The notes beneath the pieces were generated by a model. It saw only the letters and a list, made by a program, of their open reading frames with translations. It was not told the origin of the DNA and ran no database searches. A DNA stretch of 64,000 nucleotides from Terebella lapidaria (lineage: Eukaryota > Annelida > Polychaeta > Terebellida > Terebellidae), in contig OX424558.1 of the NCBI GenBank assembly GCA_949152475.1, positions 35,722,651-35,786,650 on the forward strand, in the 5' to 3' direction. The translations under genes were made by a program, and so were the position numbers. The stretch's first letter is position 1. Each line of letters opens with the position of its first letter. This document shows, one piece after another, positions 1 through 12,652 of the stretch.

Positions 1-816
1 GCAGCTCACTCGTGTGACGTCATGAATAATCATTATCATACTTAATAAGCCTCATAATTCCAGTACAAATTTTAAAAAAAATGACATAAAATTGCTAATT
101 TCTCGAGATCGGTTGAAGATATTAAGGTTTTGTAAAAGCCAGCACATTAGTTTTTGCATTTTCTATCTCATAAAACACGATAAATTGAAATTCAATTAGA
201 CTTGAGTTAGACTTTTACGCTTAGCATGAGTACTATATGTGCTGGATATGAGTTTTCTTGAAATTTGCCAATAAATATTAATTGTTGATTCGGGTGATTT
301 AACTTGAAATGCAATGTTTGATCTATACATTTAAATTGCACTGATTAGGAATACGAATACTGACAAAATTGTGAGGACTATTTGCATAACACAACGTTGA
401 GATAAGTGAGAAATATTTGGAATGTTAACTCTGAAGAGAACTTACATCAACTTACATTTCTTTATGTATGATTCAGATTAATTATTTGATCATCGCTCTG
501 AATGGAGTGCACCGATAAATACTGGTTAAACCTTACCATAATAAACAATCCAAGCCAAACAACTTGAACTCTGATTAGCATGTGATAAACTTCTGATATC
601 TTGCTATTATCTTAGATTGTACTGTGTTGAATCACGAGGAAATTTAATCTGACTGGCATTTTGCGAAGAAACAATTGACAATAATCTGGATATAGTTCCC
701 AAGCAAATGATAAATAACTGTGTTTGTTTTTTTCTATAATAAACAAAACGTAGACCTCAATTGGCGTGAGTAAACACTTGAATACGTTTTTATCCTAACA
801 AAAATTAATTAATTAA
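1..816. other. AT-rich intergenic DNA, no gene seen
   Basis: No convincing coding frame, RNA gene or repeat was seen here. The stretch is AT-rich and ends in a short run of attaa-type repeats, which supplied the target site for the adjacent retrotransposon. Confidence 0.6.
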
Positions 817-990
817 TGTAATGATATGTTCATGGGAATAAGGTAGTTATCCGGAAATCAGTGGATCATAATAAGTATGTCAATCCGTTTAATATGTCAA
901 CAAACACAACACCGCTTACAATCATGTCTCACAGTGTATGTATGGTAATCACCGCATAGACACTTTCATGATATGACACATTATGTTACA
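817..990 (-). repeat. 3' LTR of the gypsy element
   Basis: 174-bp terminal repeat with TG..CA ends, matching 5445..5618 with one visible difference. A polypurine tract, read on the minus strand, abuts its inner edge. Confidence 0.93.
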
Positions 991-1083
991 TCCCCCTTTT
1001 TATCAAGACAAGAAAATCATATTGCTTACGGATTATTACATATTACATACAATGTTCATTACACACACAGCACATGCACAAAG

Positions 1084-4000
1084 TTATACATCATCTCGGA
1101 AGCGGACTGGTGGTTTCACTGTACGAGCAGACCGAGTGCGGTATCCACCTGTTCCATCTGTGTCATTCCTTTCATTCTCGATTCCTCCAGGTGTGGCAGG
1201 TGCTACTTCACTTTGTACATGTGTATCAGCATGATCAGGCGCTACCAATGCAGGTGTATCAGCAGAAGGATGTGTGTCCAGTCCTGTGTTGGTCTGAATG
1301 TCAGGCATTTCTCTCAACTGCACACGGTTACGACGGATCCTTCTTCCGCCTTCAGTCTCAATCATATACGATCTATCGTTCTCTGGATCCTGCGACAAGA
1401 CTTTACCTTAGAACCACACTTTTCTCTCTTTGTCGAGGACTCGCACATTCTGTCCTGAGATCAGAGGTGGGAGATCTCTTGTGTGTCTGTCAGCATATTG
1501 TTTCTCCTTCTGAACCTTTGCACTGATCCTTTCATGGTACTCCTCATTTTGCACTGTAGCACAGCGTGATGGCAACATTGTGGATATCGCCCTTCCAAAC
1601 AACAACTCAGCCGGACTTGGCATGTGGCTGTCTAAGGGGGTTGCTCTGACGTTGAGCAAAGCAGTTGCTATATCTGTCTTTGCTTTCAGACATTTCCGGA
1701 TTATTGGTTTTATGTAACGAATCTGGCGCTCGATGAAGCCATTGCCTTGGGGATGACGTGGACTACTAGTCTTGTGTTCAATTCCCCACTCATCACAGAA
1801 GTTATTGTAGTCATTTCGGAACTGCGGCCCATTGTCTGATATAATTTCTCGAGGAACTCCAAACATACTGATAGTGTCTTTGGTAGCAGCTATCACGGCG
1901 TGTGCAGATGTGGACGACAGTTCTTTCACAACTGGGTAACGACTGAAATAGCCTGATATTATGACGTAGTCCCTGTTGCCAATTGAGAAGAGATCCGTTC
2001 CAAGCTTAGTCCATGGCGTTGATGGTCGTTCGTGCATCACCATTGACTCTCTTGGCTGTTGAACTTGCAACTCTTGACATACATCTGATTCACATCTCTT
2101 GCACATGGTTTCAACATCCTTACTGATGCGGGGCCAGAAGACACTTTCACGGGCCAGTCTTCTAGTTTTCTCTATGCCCTGATGTCCAGCATGTAGCTGT
2201 TTCATGATGTTCTCATGTAGAGGTGGTGGTATGAGGATCTGTTTCCCTTTGAATATGATTCCACTCTCAACTGCCAATTCATCTCTGTACGTCCAGAAAT
2301 CTCGAAGGACACTTGGTAATTCCTGGATTCTTGCTGGCCAGCCTGAGAAGATTACCTTGGCAAGACCACTTAATGTATCGTCTCTTTGTGTTTCTTGACG
2401 GATTTCAGTTTGCTTCACAGGAGAGAAGTGCAGTAAGTCTAGCTCTATACTGTCCACTTCACTGAGCTGAATCTCGTCTACATGATGATCCAACTCGACA
2501 TCTTCCTTTTTGTCAGTGTTCGGTAGTCTGGAAAGGGTATCTGCTAGGACCAACTTTGGCCCAGGTTTATAAATCACGTGAAAGTCATACCCTTGGATTT
2601 TGGTGAGCATACGTTGCAGACGTGGTGGCGCTGAATGTAGTGGCTTCTGAAGGATCATTTCCAGTGGCTTATGATCTGACATCACTGTGAACGGTCGGCC
2701 AAAGAGATAATGGTGAAATCTCTGTATACCGTAGACGATCGCCAGACACTCCCGCTCTATGTTACTGTAGCGAGATTGGGTGTCGTTGAGTGTCTTGCTT
2801 GCAAAAGCAACAGGTGTCTTGTTTTGTAGTAGCACGGCACCAAGACCTTTGGTAGATGCGTCAACTTCCAGAGTTACCTCCAGTAGAGGATCGTAGTACT
2901 GCAAACCATTACTCTGTGCAACTTCATGTTTGATTCGTTCAAAAGCAGTTTGATGGTCCTCACTCCACTCGAAAGGTATGTTTTCCTTGAGCAGGTCTCT
3001 CAGGATAATGGTGTGTTCTGAGAGGTTTGGAATGTGTGGCGAAAGGTATGTTATCATTCCAAGGAATTTCTGGAGAAGCTGTTTGTCCTGAGGTGTGGCT
3101 ATTTTCTGGATGTCTTCCACTTTCTCCGGATCAGGGAATACTCCTGTGTCTGTGTATAGACGACCAAAGAAGGCAATCTTGTTTGTCTTCACAACACACT
3201 TCGACGAGTTAAGCACAAGTCCTGCCTTCTGTGCTACTTGGAAGAACTTGATGAGCCTCGCATTGTGTTGTTGTTCATCCTGACCACATATGACGATGTC
3301 ATCACTTATTCCGACACAGCCCTCACACTGCTCAATGATCTGGTCCATGTGTTGCTGAAACACATCTTGGCTGATGCACAGTCCAAATGGCAAGCGTAAG
3401 AAGCAGTATCGGCCAAATGGAGTCCGGAAAGTTGTCAGCTCCTGTGACTTGGGAGCAATCTTGACACTCCAGTAGCCGGCTTTTGCATCTAATTTGGTGA
3501 AGTACTTGGCGTTTGCGAATGCATGATTGATCTCTTCCACGGTTGGAATCTTATGTGGGCATCGTTTTAGTGCATCATTGAGTCTCCTTGGATCCAGGCA
3601 AACTCGTAGACTTCCGTCTTTCTTGGTTGCATAAGTGAGCGATGAACACCAGTCAGTGTGATGATTGACCTTGCGTATGATGCCTTGTGTTTCCATGGAA
3701 TCCAGTTCGCTCTTAATTTTGGTTTTCAGGTGAATGGGACAACGCCTTGGTGGGTCGATGTGAGGTGTGCTACCTGCTTTGAGATGCAGTTCAACATCTC
3801 CGTCCAGACATCCAATCCTGTCAAAACAGTCTGGAAACCACCATTGTAGGTCACTGAGAGAACTGATCTTGGCTCCAGGTGGAGGTCCTGTGTGTTGGGA
3901 CTGGGTATTCTCAGAAATCTCTGCAATGCTGTTCTGGGTGAGCAAGTTCCTGTTGACAACAGATTTATCAAGGCTGATAAGATCCAGAGCTTTACTTGCG

Positions 4001-4188
4001 TGAAGACCCAAAATGGCTGGACCAGGTACATCAACCACATAGAACTTGTGCTCTTGGTAAGGCATTTGTGTGTGTTTCTTTAGTGATAGCATCAGTGATC
4101 CACAGCAGCGAATGGGGTGTCCACTGTACGATGTACATTTGTTTGTATGTCCTGAGCGGGAGTGTATTGCCTCCGGACCCTGTGTCAA
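1084..4188 (-). pseudogene. Gypsy pol region: RT, RNase H, integrase
   Basis: Minus-strand pol of the retrotransposon. In order it shows a reverse transcriptase with an ISDD catalytic box, an RNase H stretch beginning EVDAS, and an integrase with an HHCC-type zinc-binding head followed by a DDE core. The tail, rich in proline and charged residues, is typical of K02A2.6-like pol proteins. The aspartic protease (DTG) lies upstream in the gag frame. Pol overlaps the gag frame by about 150 bases in a different frame, which suggests programmed frameshifting as used by this family. The region looks nearly whole, with about one break. The close match of the flanking LTRs says it is recent. Confidence 0.9.
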
Positions 4189-5221
4189 CTTTCAGTTGAA
4201 GTGATCCTTGTACATTGGGGTGGCTGTGTGATACTTGTAGAGTGACAAATGCTTCCTCCCTCTGGTTGATTGGACACAGTACCAAGTCGCTCATAGTGAT
4301 AGCATAGAATGCTTTTGTGTATGTGGTGTCATCTTCAGACACGTCAATTTCATTCTGTGATTTGTGACCACGATCACCAGATTTGTCTCTAGGTTTTCTG
4401 AATTTGTCCCGTGATTTAGAGCGCCAGTTGCGTGACCTGTGTGATCGATTGTTCCTGTTTTGTGACTGGGGCCCACGACTCTGTCTTTTTGTTTTCCGGC
4501 AGTAGTCTCTCCAGTGCCCCTTTGCTCCACATGCACCACATTCATCGTAGTATGCAGGACAGGTTGCATAGGCATGGCTGAGGCCACAGTTGCCACATGT
4601 ACGGGACTTGCGTACTGCATTCACAGTGGCTGTTTGTGTTTGTGATTGTGACCGCATGGTACTCAGGGAAGCCTGAGAGGCGAGTATGGCTTCATACTCT
4701 CTAGCTCGTTCTAGCACTGTCTTGATGGGATGGCCTTTTGGTTTTGTTAAAAGCTCTTTCCTGAATTCTTCAAATGGTGTGTGCAAGATAATCATTTCTA
4801 TGAGTCTTTCATTGAGTTCATCGTCACCGAATTCACATTTTGTCGCCTTTTCACGCAGGCGTGACACAAACTCTGCAGTAGTTTCATTTTCTTTTGGGCG
4901 AATGTTACTCAGTTCAAGTCTGTGAACTCGGAAATTGATTTTGACAGATGCGTCGACTTGACCCTCTAATAGAGTCCAAATTTGCAATGGGTCACTCTGT
5001 TGTGCATCATTAAGCTCTGATGACAGTATCCGACGCATACCCTCATCACCAAGTGCAATTTTTATTTTGGTAGCTTTTTTGGCATCATCAGTCACATCAT
5101 TATCTTCCAGGAATAGCAACATGCGGGCTTTAAATGCTTTGAAAGAGTCTGCCAATGGTTCATACTTCCAGTCCATAGAGGGCATTTTACTCGCCATGAT
5201 GATGTAGGTAGGTATAATCAC
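4031..5221 (-). CDS. Gypsy gag with zinc knuckles and protease start
   Basis: A 396-residue minus-strand frame opening the retrotransposon. The N-terminal two thirds has the charged, helical character of a gypsy capsid. Around residues 205-245 there are two closely spaced cysteine/histidine knuckles, the second fitting CX2CX4HX4C, followed by a basic RS-rich stretch that would bind RNA. Near the C terminus a VDTGSGG motif marks the aspartic protease. The start codon lies about 220 bases inside the 5' LTR edge, after a short leader. The frame is open and long for its family, consistent with a recent copy. Confidence 0.88.
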   Translation of the reverse strand: MIIPTYIIMASKMPSMDWKYEPLADSFKAFKARMLLFLEDNDVTDDAKKATKIKIALGDEGMRRILSSELNDAQQSDPLQIWTLLEGQVDASVKINFRVHRLELSNIRPKENETTAEFVSRLREKATKCEFGDDELNERLIEMIILHTPFEEFRKELLTKPKGHPIKTVLERAREYEAILASQASLSTMRSQSQTQTATVNAVRKSRTCGNCGLSHAYATCPAYYDECGACGAKGHWRDYCRKTKRQSRGPQSQNRNNRSHRSRNWRSKSRDKFRKPRDKSGDRGHKSQNEIDVSEDDTTYTKAFYAITMSDLVLCPINQREEAFVTLQVSHSHPNVQGSLQLKVDTGSGGNTLPLRTYKQMYIVQWTPHSLLWITDAITKETHTNALPRAQVLCG

Positions 5222-5444
5222 GACAATGTCAATTTGTATAACGTTAATGATGTCTATGCACTACCGTAGTTGCGGGGTGAGGCTGTGAAACGGTATTGGC
5301 GTGATTGACTGTTCGTGTGAGATGTGCATGCGCTACCGTAGGTACTAGCAGGAAAGCGGCTTTACGAGATAAGTTCGTAGTTGAGCACTCACAAGGTGAA
5401 CAGAAATGGCCTATGATTGATACCAGTATTTACCGCTGCCACCA

Positions 5445-5618
5445 TGTAATGATATGTTCATGGGAATAAGGTAGTTATCCGGAAATCAGTGGATCATAAT
5501 AAGTATGTCAATCCGTTTAATGTGTCAACAAACACAACACCGCTTACAATCATGTCTCACAGTGTATGTATGGTAATCACCGCATAGACACTTTCATGAT
5601 ATGACACATTATGTTACA
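5445..5618 (-). repeat. 5' LTR of the gypsy element
   Basis: 174-bp terminal repeat matching 817..990. On the minus strand it is followed at once by a TGG-starting primer-binding site. It is flanked by the attaa duplication at 5619..5623. Confidence 0.93.
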
Positions 5619-5623
5619 ATTAA

Positions 5624-6455
5624 TTAGTTAAATTAGTCTATGTTAATGTGCATGTCTGTGAAACCGAGTTACCATATACTGTCATTGATATACATATATT
5701 CTAAATAGTCACACGTTAGGCCATTTCACTCAAGCTGTATTTAACATCCTGCATAAAATACATGAAATTGATATACTATACTATATCCCTTTATGATCGC
5801 CATCCACCATAAAATATCAATAGCATTTGACCTGAACGAGAGAGACTGAGAGGTGGAGGCGGTACAGAACCTGCTTTTGTTTGTGCACATTACATCATGT
5901 TGGAGGGTTCAGCTATTACATTGGAAGTGACAGCAAGGATGTAAAAACTAATTGGAAGCCCCAGGAAAAAAAGGCCTACCATTCGGGATGGAGACATAAC
6001 GAGAATTGTCCGAAGGCATATCCCTATTAAAAACCATTACTCCTGTTACAAGACAAGATAGGAATAAAAGATATGTGCGGGGTAATTTCAGAGTGTCATA
6101 ATTGTATGCTGATTTACAGGTGTTTTGATGTGAATTTAAATCTATTATTATTATTATAAATGAATTATATTATTACTGCCCCTTTGCTGAGTTTGCTCTG
6201 CTCGAATCCAATCATCTGTAATTACATATCCCGATTGGCACAACTCATTGCATCGCAAGGATTTGACATCTTCAGGTGGTCATCGGTTACAAATAACCTG
6301 ATTCAAGATCATCTCCAAAATTTGAAATAATTACAATGTTAATCGAATGATGTAATTCCCATGTGTTTCGAACAATAACTGTCAAACAATGTCAGCCATT
6401 GATGACGCCGATTTCGCTGTGATTGTTCAGTGGGGCTATGTGCTATGCATGCGAG
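5624..6455. other. Intergenic DNA, no gene seen
   Basis: AT-rich, with no supported coding frame, RNA gene or clear repeat. Confidence 0.5.
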
Positions 6456-6460
6456 GTTTT

Positions 6461-6795
6461 CTATAGAACTGCATTTGTCCTGGTGGGAGAGGAGAGAAAG
6501 AGATGACACAACATTTCTCGTGTATGGAGAATAACAATGGGGGTACAACTTATCTGGGAATCCTCAAGTATAGACAAAAAGGTATGTCTAAACAAAACTG
6601 AATACATCTGTACTCCCGAACGGTAATCGACGGTAATCGGGGTATCTACAGTGATCATAGAACTTCATTTGTACTGGTGGGAAAGAAAGAGATGGCACAT
6701 AGCAGGGAAGGTACACCTTATCTGTGAATCCTCAAGTGTGGCCAACAAGCTACTGTATGTCTAAAAAATAGTAGGTGAATACATGAGTACTCCCT
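6461..6795. repeat. Imperfect tandem duplication, ~155 bp unit
   Basis: The stretch 6461..6617 recurs in degraded form at 6656..6795. Shared blocks include a tagaact..catttgt start, a tggtggga purine-rich stretch, a cttatctg..gaatcctcaa block and a gtactccc end. There are several small indels, so the duplication is not recent. No coding potential is evident. Confidence 0.65.
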
Positions 6796-7360
6796 TAGCT
6801 TATAACGATGAAAACAATCTAGGCCAGACAAGAAATCCATTCAAGCCAGAAAGCTGAAAAGTAGAAAAGAAACCTACTCCAGCAGATTACCCTTACAAAC
6901 AAGCATTGAATATTTTTGATGTTCACGGTATCTTATCGTCAAATCAAAAATCACTGTAAGAAATTATAGTCATCAGACTATCGGCACTTCATATACACAC
7001 TAGACGAAACGGTATCTGTGGCAACATCATGTTTTTGCTTCCCCAAGGGATGGCTGTCAAAACACAGTATTCACCGATGTCATTCCACTGATTATTTGTG
7101 GATTCTAGGGAATCCCTAAAAATTTTTTATTCAACATATTTGTTCTAATTGAAAATCCCAAAGGACAAAAATGCAACATGTACATAAATCTTATAGAAGC
7201 AATATATCATGTATAGAATAAGTCCATGGAGATGAAACACTAATATATTGATATAGTAAGTATTAAAATTATTGGATATGACAATATCGTCTATATTCTA
7301 AAGTATTTGTAGAGCTATCACAATATGAATCACAATATCATGAATATGTACAACAGTTGA
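6796..7360. other. Intergenic DNA, no gene seen
   Basis: AT-rich stretch with no supported feature. Confidence 0.5.
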
Positions 7361-9905
7361 TGCCTGGGTCACAGGTACAGGTCGCCGGCCGACGTGGGGA
7401 TATTGGTGGTATTTACCGCCGGTGATAGTTTGTCAGGTATCTTTCCCATATCGTTCGAGTGGTCATGAAACCACCAGGAATTATCCACCGGTGACCGCTA
7501 CACCCTGCAACATATCTTAAAGCGGTGACTGACCTATTTCTTTTGTCTAGGGGTCAGGTCATGTTATTGTCACCGACTTCAGCTCAGATTTTTTGGACGA
7601 AACCGCGACACTCTGTAAGAAAAATTCAATTTCTGCAATATGAGGCACACATACAGTAACTGAGGGGGATGCTACGATGTCCGAGATACAATTGCCCACT
7701 TACGTAATTCACAAATGTTAGTAGCAATTGATATTCCCCAGAAATAAGGTTTCTTCCGCCGATATTTGCTCCAATTTTGACATGGTGATCACAATCATCG
7801 TCATTTTCAAAAACTTCCGGACATTGTATTTCAATAATCTCCACACGGGGGTTAGTTACGATAATCATCTCAGGTTCCACACATCCGATGCATTTGCACA
7901 AAGGTATTGTAATTTTCCAGTTATTCCTAAATTAATCCACATGTTTGTCGTGTCACAGATACGTCACCGACTTAAGATATGTTGCAGGGTGGCTATAGTC
8001 ACCTACGATCGCGAGTCTTCACCATGTCCGTTCAAGAAAAGAAAGACTGACCAACCCACGATGCCCTACCGGAGACCGCATGGCACCCTACTGATGCCTG
8101 CTCGGTGAACGTCTGATATGTACAAATCGGCCGATTATCTGAAGGGCATCTTCCGTACATTCATCGGCGCCCTGCAGGATACCATGCGGTGATCGCCTGG
8201 TGAGCTACTCACATTGGTCGGCCGAAAAATTTGGTCGATTCCCTCGGCACCTGGTGGGCATGTGAAGGGGCAGTGGCCGGTTGGCAGCAGACGTGCTAGT
8301 GATTCACTACCGATGTAATTTTTTCCACCGGTCGCAGCATTTTCTCCAGATGCCTAATGCCTAAGTCATATTTGCACAGGCGTTCGGCCAATGTCGGGAC
8401 ATCGGTGGTAATTACCGATGTTCCAGCCGCCGGTGATAGTTTGACAGGCATCTTTCCCTTATCTTTCGAGTGGTCATGAAACCACCAGACATTGTCCACC
8501 GATCACCACTATATTCATCTATGATCACGTGTCTACAGCGTGTCCCTTCAAATTCGAAGAATTTCAAGAAAAACTGACCAACCAACTATGTGCTACTGGA
8601 GACCGCATGATACTCTACTGATACCTGCTCGGTAAACGTCTGATATGTACAAATCGGCCGATTATCTGAAGGGCACCTTCCGGACATTCATCAGCGCCCA
8701 GCAGGATACCCCGTGGTGATCGTCTGGTGAGCTACTCACATTGATCGAACGAAAAAATTGGTCGATCCCCCTTGGGATCTGTTGGGCATCTGAAGGGGCT
8801 CTGGCCGGTTGCCGGCAGGCATGCTAGCGATTCACTACCGATGTCATATTTTCCTCCAGTCGCCGCGAGAAAATAACTCTAACGTTGTTTTCTTCCGATG
8901 CCTCCAACGACGTGTCTACGATGCCCAATTGTTGCCCAATGGCCACGGATGATCTGCCCGCGCTCGGTGGGTGACCGGCCGACATGGCCAAATTTCAGCC
9001 TTTTTGGGAATCGTATCCTAATCGGCGTAGGCATCGGTGTAAATATGACTGATGCCTAGGTCACATTTGCACAGGTCGCCGGCCGATGTGGAGACATCGG
9101 TGGTATTTACCGATGTTCCGGCCGCCGGTGATAATTTGTCAGGCATCTTTCCCATATCTTTCGAGTGGTCATGAAACCACCAGGCATTGTCCACCGGTGA
9201 CCGCTATATTCACCTACGATCGCTCGTCTTCACCATGTCCGTTCAAATTTCAAGAAAGACTGACCGACCAGCGATGCCCTACCGGAGACCGCATGATACC
9301 CTACTGATACCTGCTCGGTGACCGTCTGATATATACATATCGGCTGATAATCTGAAGGACGCCTTCTGGACATTCATCGGCGCCCGGCAGGATGCCCTGC
9401 AGTGATCGCCTGGTGAGCTACCCACATTGGTCGGCCGAAAAATTAGGTCGATCCCCTCGGCACTTGATGGGCATCTGAAGGGGCTCTGCCTGGTCGCCGG
9501 GACACGTGCTAGCGATTCACTACCGATGTCATTCTTTCCACCGGTCGCCGCAAGAAAATAACTCTGCGTTATTTTCTTCCGATGCCTCCACCGACGTGTC
9601 TACGATGTCCGATTGTTGCTAGATGGCCACAGATGATCTTCCCGCGCTCGATAGGTGTCCGGCCGAAATAGCCAAATTTCAGCCATTTCGAGCATCGTAT
9701 CCTCATCGGCGTAGGCATCGGTGCAAATGTGACCTAGGCATTAGACATCAACCGACATGTTTCCGATGTACGATTGTTATGCGATGGTCATGGAAGATCC
9801 TCAAGCGCTTGGTGGGTGACCGGCTGAAATGGCCAAATTTCAGCCTTTTCGGGCATCGTATCCTCATCGGCGTAGGCATCGGTGCAAATGTGACTCAGGC
9901 ATTAC
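7361..9905. repeat. Satellite-like tandem array, ~690 bp unit
   Basis: Units begin at about 7362, 8359 and 9054 with a gcctaggtcacatttgcac-like start, and a partial unit of about 170 bp closes the array near 9905. Units 2 and 3 are about 690 bp. Unit 1 carries an inserted element (7503..7989) and lacks an internal block of roughly 180 bp. Each unit is GC-richer than its surroundings and contains CCGG/CCGGT-rich stretches and a short hairpin (acatcggt..accgatgt) that is degenerate in unit 1. Unit-to-unit identity is about 85-90% by eye. No conserved reading frame runs through the units. Confidence 0.85.
7503..7989. mobile_element. 487-bp TIR element (MITE-like) within the array
   Basis: Ends are 27-bp inverted repeats (CCCTGCAACATATCTTAA.. 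with two mismatches) at 7503..7529 and 7963..7989. The other array units run straight through this position, so the insertion boundary can be read from them. The flanks ccgctaca (left) and tggctata (right) look like a diverged copy of one 6-8 bp target duplication centred on gctata. No transposase is encoded, so the element is non-autonomous. The superfamily is not clear. Confidence 0.75.
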
Positions 9906-11770
9906 CTAGCATGGGAAAATTATATCTCCATATGCCCAATATGACGTTACATAACAACATTAATTCTACCTCTTGGAACGAAAGAATCTTCTAGAGGGAA
10001 ATTTCATTTTATACTTCCATATAGTGTTAAGTATAATCATTCGATGTGTTTGATAAATCAATTTGATATATTAACTGCTTGATAAATAATGTATTTCGCA
10101 GAAAGAGGTCCCGGCGAAGATCCCATGCAAAGTCCGTACGTGCAAGTTAAAAATTTATTCTAACATATTCCCATAACCCAGTTACAAAACAAAATAACTT
10201 TCTGGTTTCAATACTTGAAATTTTTATGAAAATGTGAGAAGTTCCATTAGTCACAATGATTTCATGACCACAGTTTTCTCACCTGGTAATGGGAGGCGGG
10301 ACAACTATACTTCCAGTTAGTTAAACCATGCTAGATCACACCTCAGCAGTCAGAGCAGACAAACATGTCAGAGTCACCGGGTGTACGCTTCCCATAATGT
10401 CATTTTACTCAATAATGGAATGATACGTTGTATTTATAGACGTTTCCCATGGTATTTCAATCCGGAGGTGTTACAGCGGCGTTGTATTATGTCTGGCGTG
10501 GAGATTGGACTTTGTTTCATAGGAATGAAACAAGGCCCTAAGTAAAATGATGAAAAGCTTTATCTTTGTCAATCAGATAGGGTAGCATATTTTGAAACTG
10601 TGGTCTCGACCATTGTCATGAACGCTTAACATTAGATACATCAAATTTAACGAATACCTACTGATTGATATTTTCTGATTGTGACACCACTAACCGCTGT
10701 AAACATTCATATATTTGTGAACAGTCATGATGCACCATGCAATAAAAGGTAAAGTTCTGACTCAATAACGCTGATTATTTCCATCCTATTTTGTCCACCC
10801 ACCAGCGTTATAATGCGCCGTATCAGTGCCAGTGGTATATTTGTGTTCAGTTTAGGTTATTGGCTAGCGCCTTGCGCTGGTCTTCAAAGTTTGGGTCTTC
10901 AAAGTTTGGGTAAAACCAGACCCACGGAGGGTAGGTATGAGTGGGCCTGGTCCTGCTATCCTTTGTTAAATATAGTAATCTCAACAAAAGGATCATAGCA
11001 CTTTCAAAAATAATATTTCTGATTGTTCCCATGAGGTTTTACATTTTAATCTTGTGAATGAACGCAAATTCTGTGAGAGCTTTGCGATATTTGTTGATTT
11101 ACCGTAATACATACGCATATAGTAGCGGAACGAAAATATCGAGTTAACTTTCTGATGTTGGCAGAACAATTACGAAAGGTTGCCAACTTTTATAGTTTAC
11201 GATAAAAAAAGTAATAAAATATGATGACAAATAATTTTTCACATCAAAATAGACGCATAGACTATCAATTTGATCCAAAACATTGGGCAACATTAAAACC
11301 ATTGAATGTCTGTGCTCGGATATACATCTATAGATATGTTCTTTGTTTATCATATGGAGAATAATGAACAATTTAATCCAATAAATTAAGGTTAGTAATC
11401 ACATAAACTTTCCCATCCCAACATATTTCCGCTGGCCACAAAAACTTTCCACTGTAGGTTACTTGTTCATTTAGATGTACATGAAATGTGTGATGGTTCA
11501 GTTGGTGACAAGTATATCCATAAAATGCGTTATGTTGGAGAATGCCACAAGACAAATATTCAATGATTAATGATGAACCCAGTTAGGGAAGATGAAAAGT
11601 ACCAGTCCATGTTATCTACAGAAGGGCATGGTGTTTGTAGTATTTCAGGTTTGCTATTTACATCATCAAAATCTTGTTTTATTATTGGTAATAGGCTCGT
11701 ACGTACATATAATATTCCACCATCCATACTTCAAAAGTACAAGCGAACATCTCCATGATGATTTCGAGCA
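9906..11770. other. Intergenic DNA, no gene seen
   Basis: AT-rich. The only structure noted is a small doublet of cttcaaagtttgggt near 10882..10911. No supported coding frame. Confidence 0.5.
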
Positions 11771-11773
11771 GTT

Positions 11774-12192
11774 TAAAGTGATATTGGCAGAAAGTTATGG
11801 ATTTTGCCATACCTTTCTGATCGAACGAAAAAAACTTAATAGTTATATATCTGCACTTGTATGCCCGAACAGATGCCCATTGAGTTCGTTGCGAGTTTCT
11901 GGTGGAGATAGTTTGATTTTGTTTGCATTACCGCCATTCTTGGTGCCTTGTATCCCTTGATGCAATGTGATTTCAGTTTACTCGTGTATGTTCGAGCCAA
12001 TCGAGCGTGAACTAGGCCAGGTCAGAGGTAAGTCTGAGTGGCATACAAAAAAGCGGCTGCTAGTACTGTAATATGCTTGCTTTATCCATCTGATCAAGCA
12101 TACTTTGTTTTGTAAACTATTTTTCTGAGACCACAGGCATATATGTAATTGATTTGGAAACAATAATTGTTCTGCCAATATCACTTTAGATA
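11774..12192. repeat. Possible short inverted-repeat element
   Basis: A block reading taaagtgatattggcagaa near 11775 recurs in inverted orientation near 12173..12190, about 400 bp apart. A related gttggcagaacaatta block occurs near 11156. This may be a degraded MITE, but no target duplication was found. Confidence 0.3.
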
Positions 12193-12645
12193 GACTGATC
12201 ATTTCTATAGCATTTGCTTATTATTCGACAGATTGCAGTGTTGCTTCGGGTGACACAAACATGCTTCGGGGTGCCTACATACATACAAACTTAGTGGTTG
12301 ATACCTGATACGAGTAACCGTACATTGATTATGGATCTAACAACAGAACGTACATTATATATATGTAACAGGAATGAATATATTACACAATGATTGTATA
12401 GCAGAGGTACATAACATACCAGGTATGTTCCATGTATATGAGTACATACATTGCTTTTACATGGGCGAGAAATACATGCCATGTTTTATAGACACACTAT
12501 TCACAAAGTAGGCGGTTTTGAGATGTCCTACAAGGAGTTATAAGTTCCACTCGTTTTTTTATCACGTACATGTAGGTGGGCAATGTGTGTTGTCCTAAAT
12601 GACCGGCAATGATTTGTCTATTAATCCGCGTAGCCGGGCATCTAT
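12193..12645. other. Intergenic DNA, no gene seen
   Basis: AT-rich stretch with short tandem words such as gcttcggg near 12245, but nothing that supports a gene. Confidence 0.5.
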
Positions 12646-12652
12646 CTCAATA

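Larger units (their letters stand above)
817..5618 (-). mobile_element. Ty3/gypsy LTR retrotransposon, young
   Basis: Two 174-bp direct repeats (817..990 and 5445..5618) begin TGTAA and end TTACA. By eye they differ at one base. The element is flanked by the 5-bp duplication attaa (812..816 and 5619..5623). On the minus strand a purine-rich tract lies directly against the 817..990 repeat, making that the 3' LTR, and a TGG-starting primer site directly follows the 5445..5618 repeat. Gag, protease, reverse transcriptase, RNase H and integrase are read on the minus strand in the usual Ty3/gypsy order. The product resembles the K02A2.6-like (Mag/C-type) group common in invertebrates. Near-identical LTRs point to recent insertion. 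It is almost whole, with about one break. Confidence 0.93.

Noticed and set aside
973-1526. Overlapping plus-strand open frames of 83-161 codons
   Set aside because: They lie antisense to the pol tail of the gypsy element and have no domain of their own.
3027-4199. Several plus-strand frames of 60-80 codons
   Set aside because: Antisense shadows of the minus-strand gypsy pol region.
7728-8108. 126-codon plus-strand frame
   Set aside because: Crosses the boundary between the inserted TIR element and the satellite unit and is not conserved in the other units.
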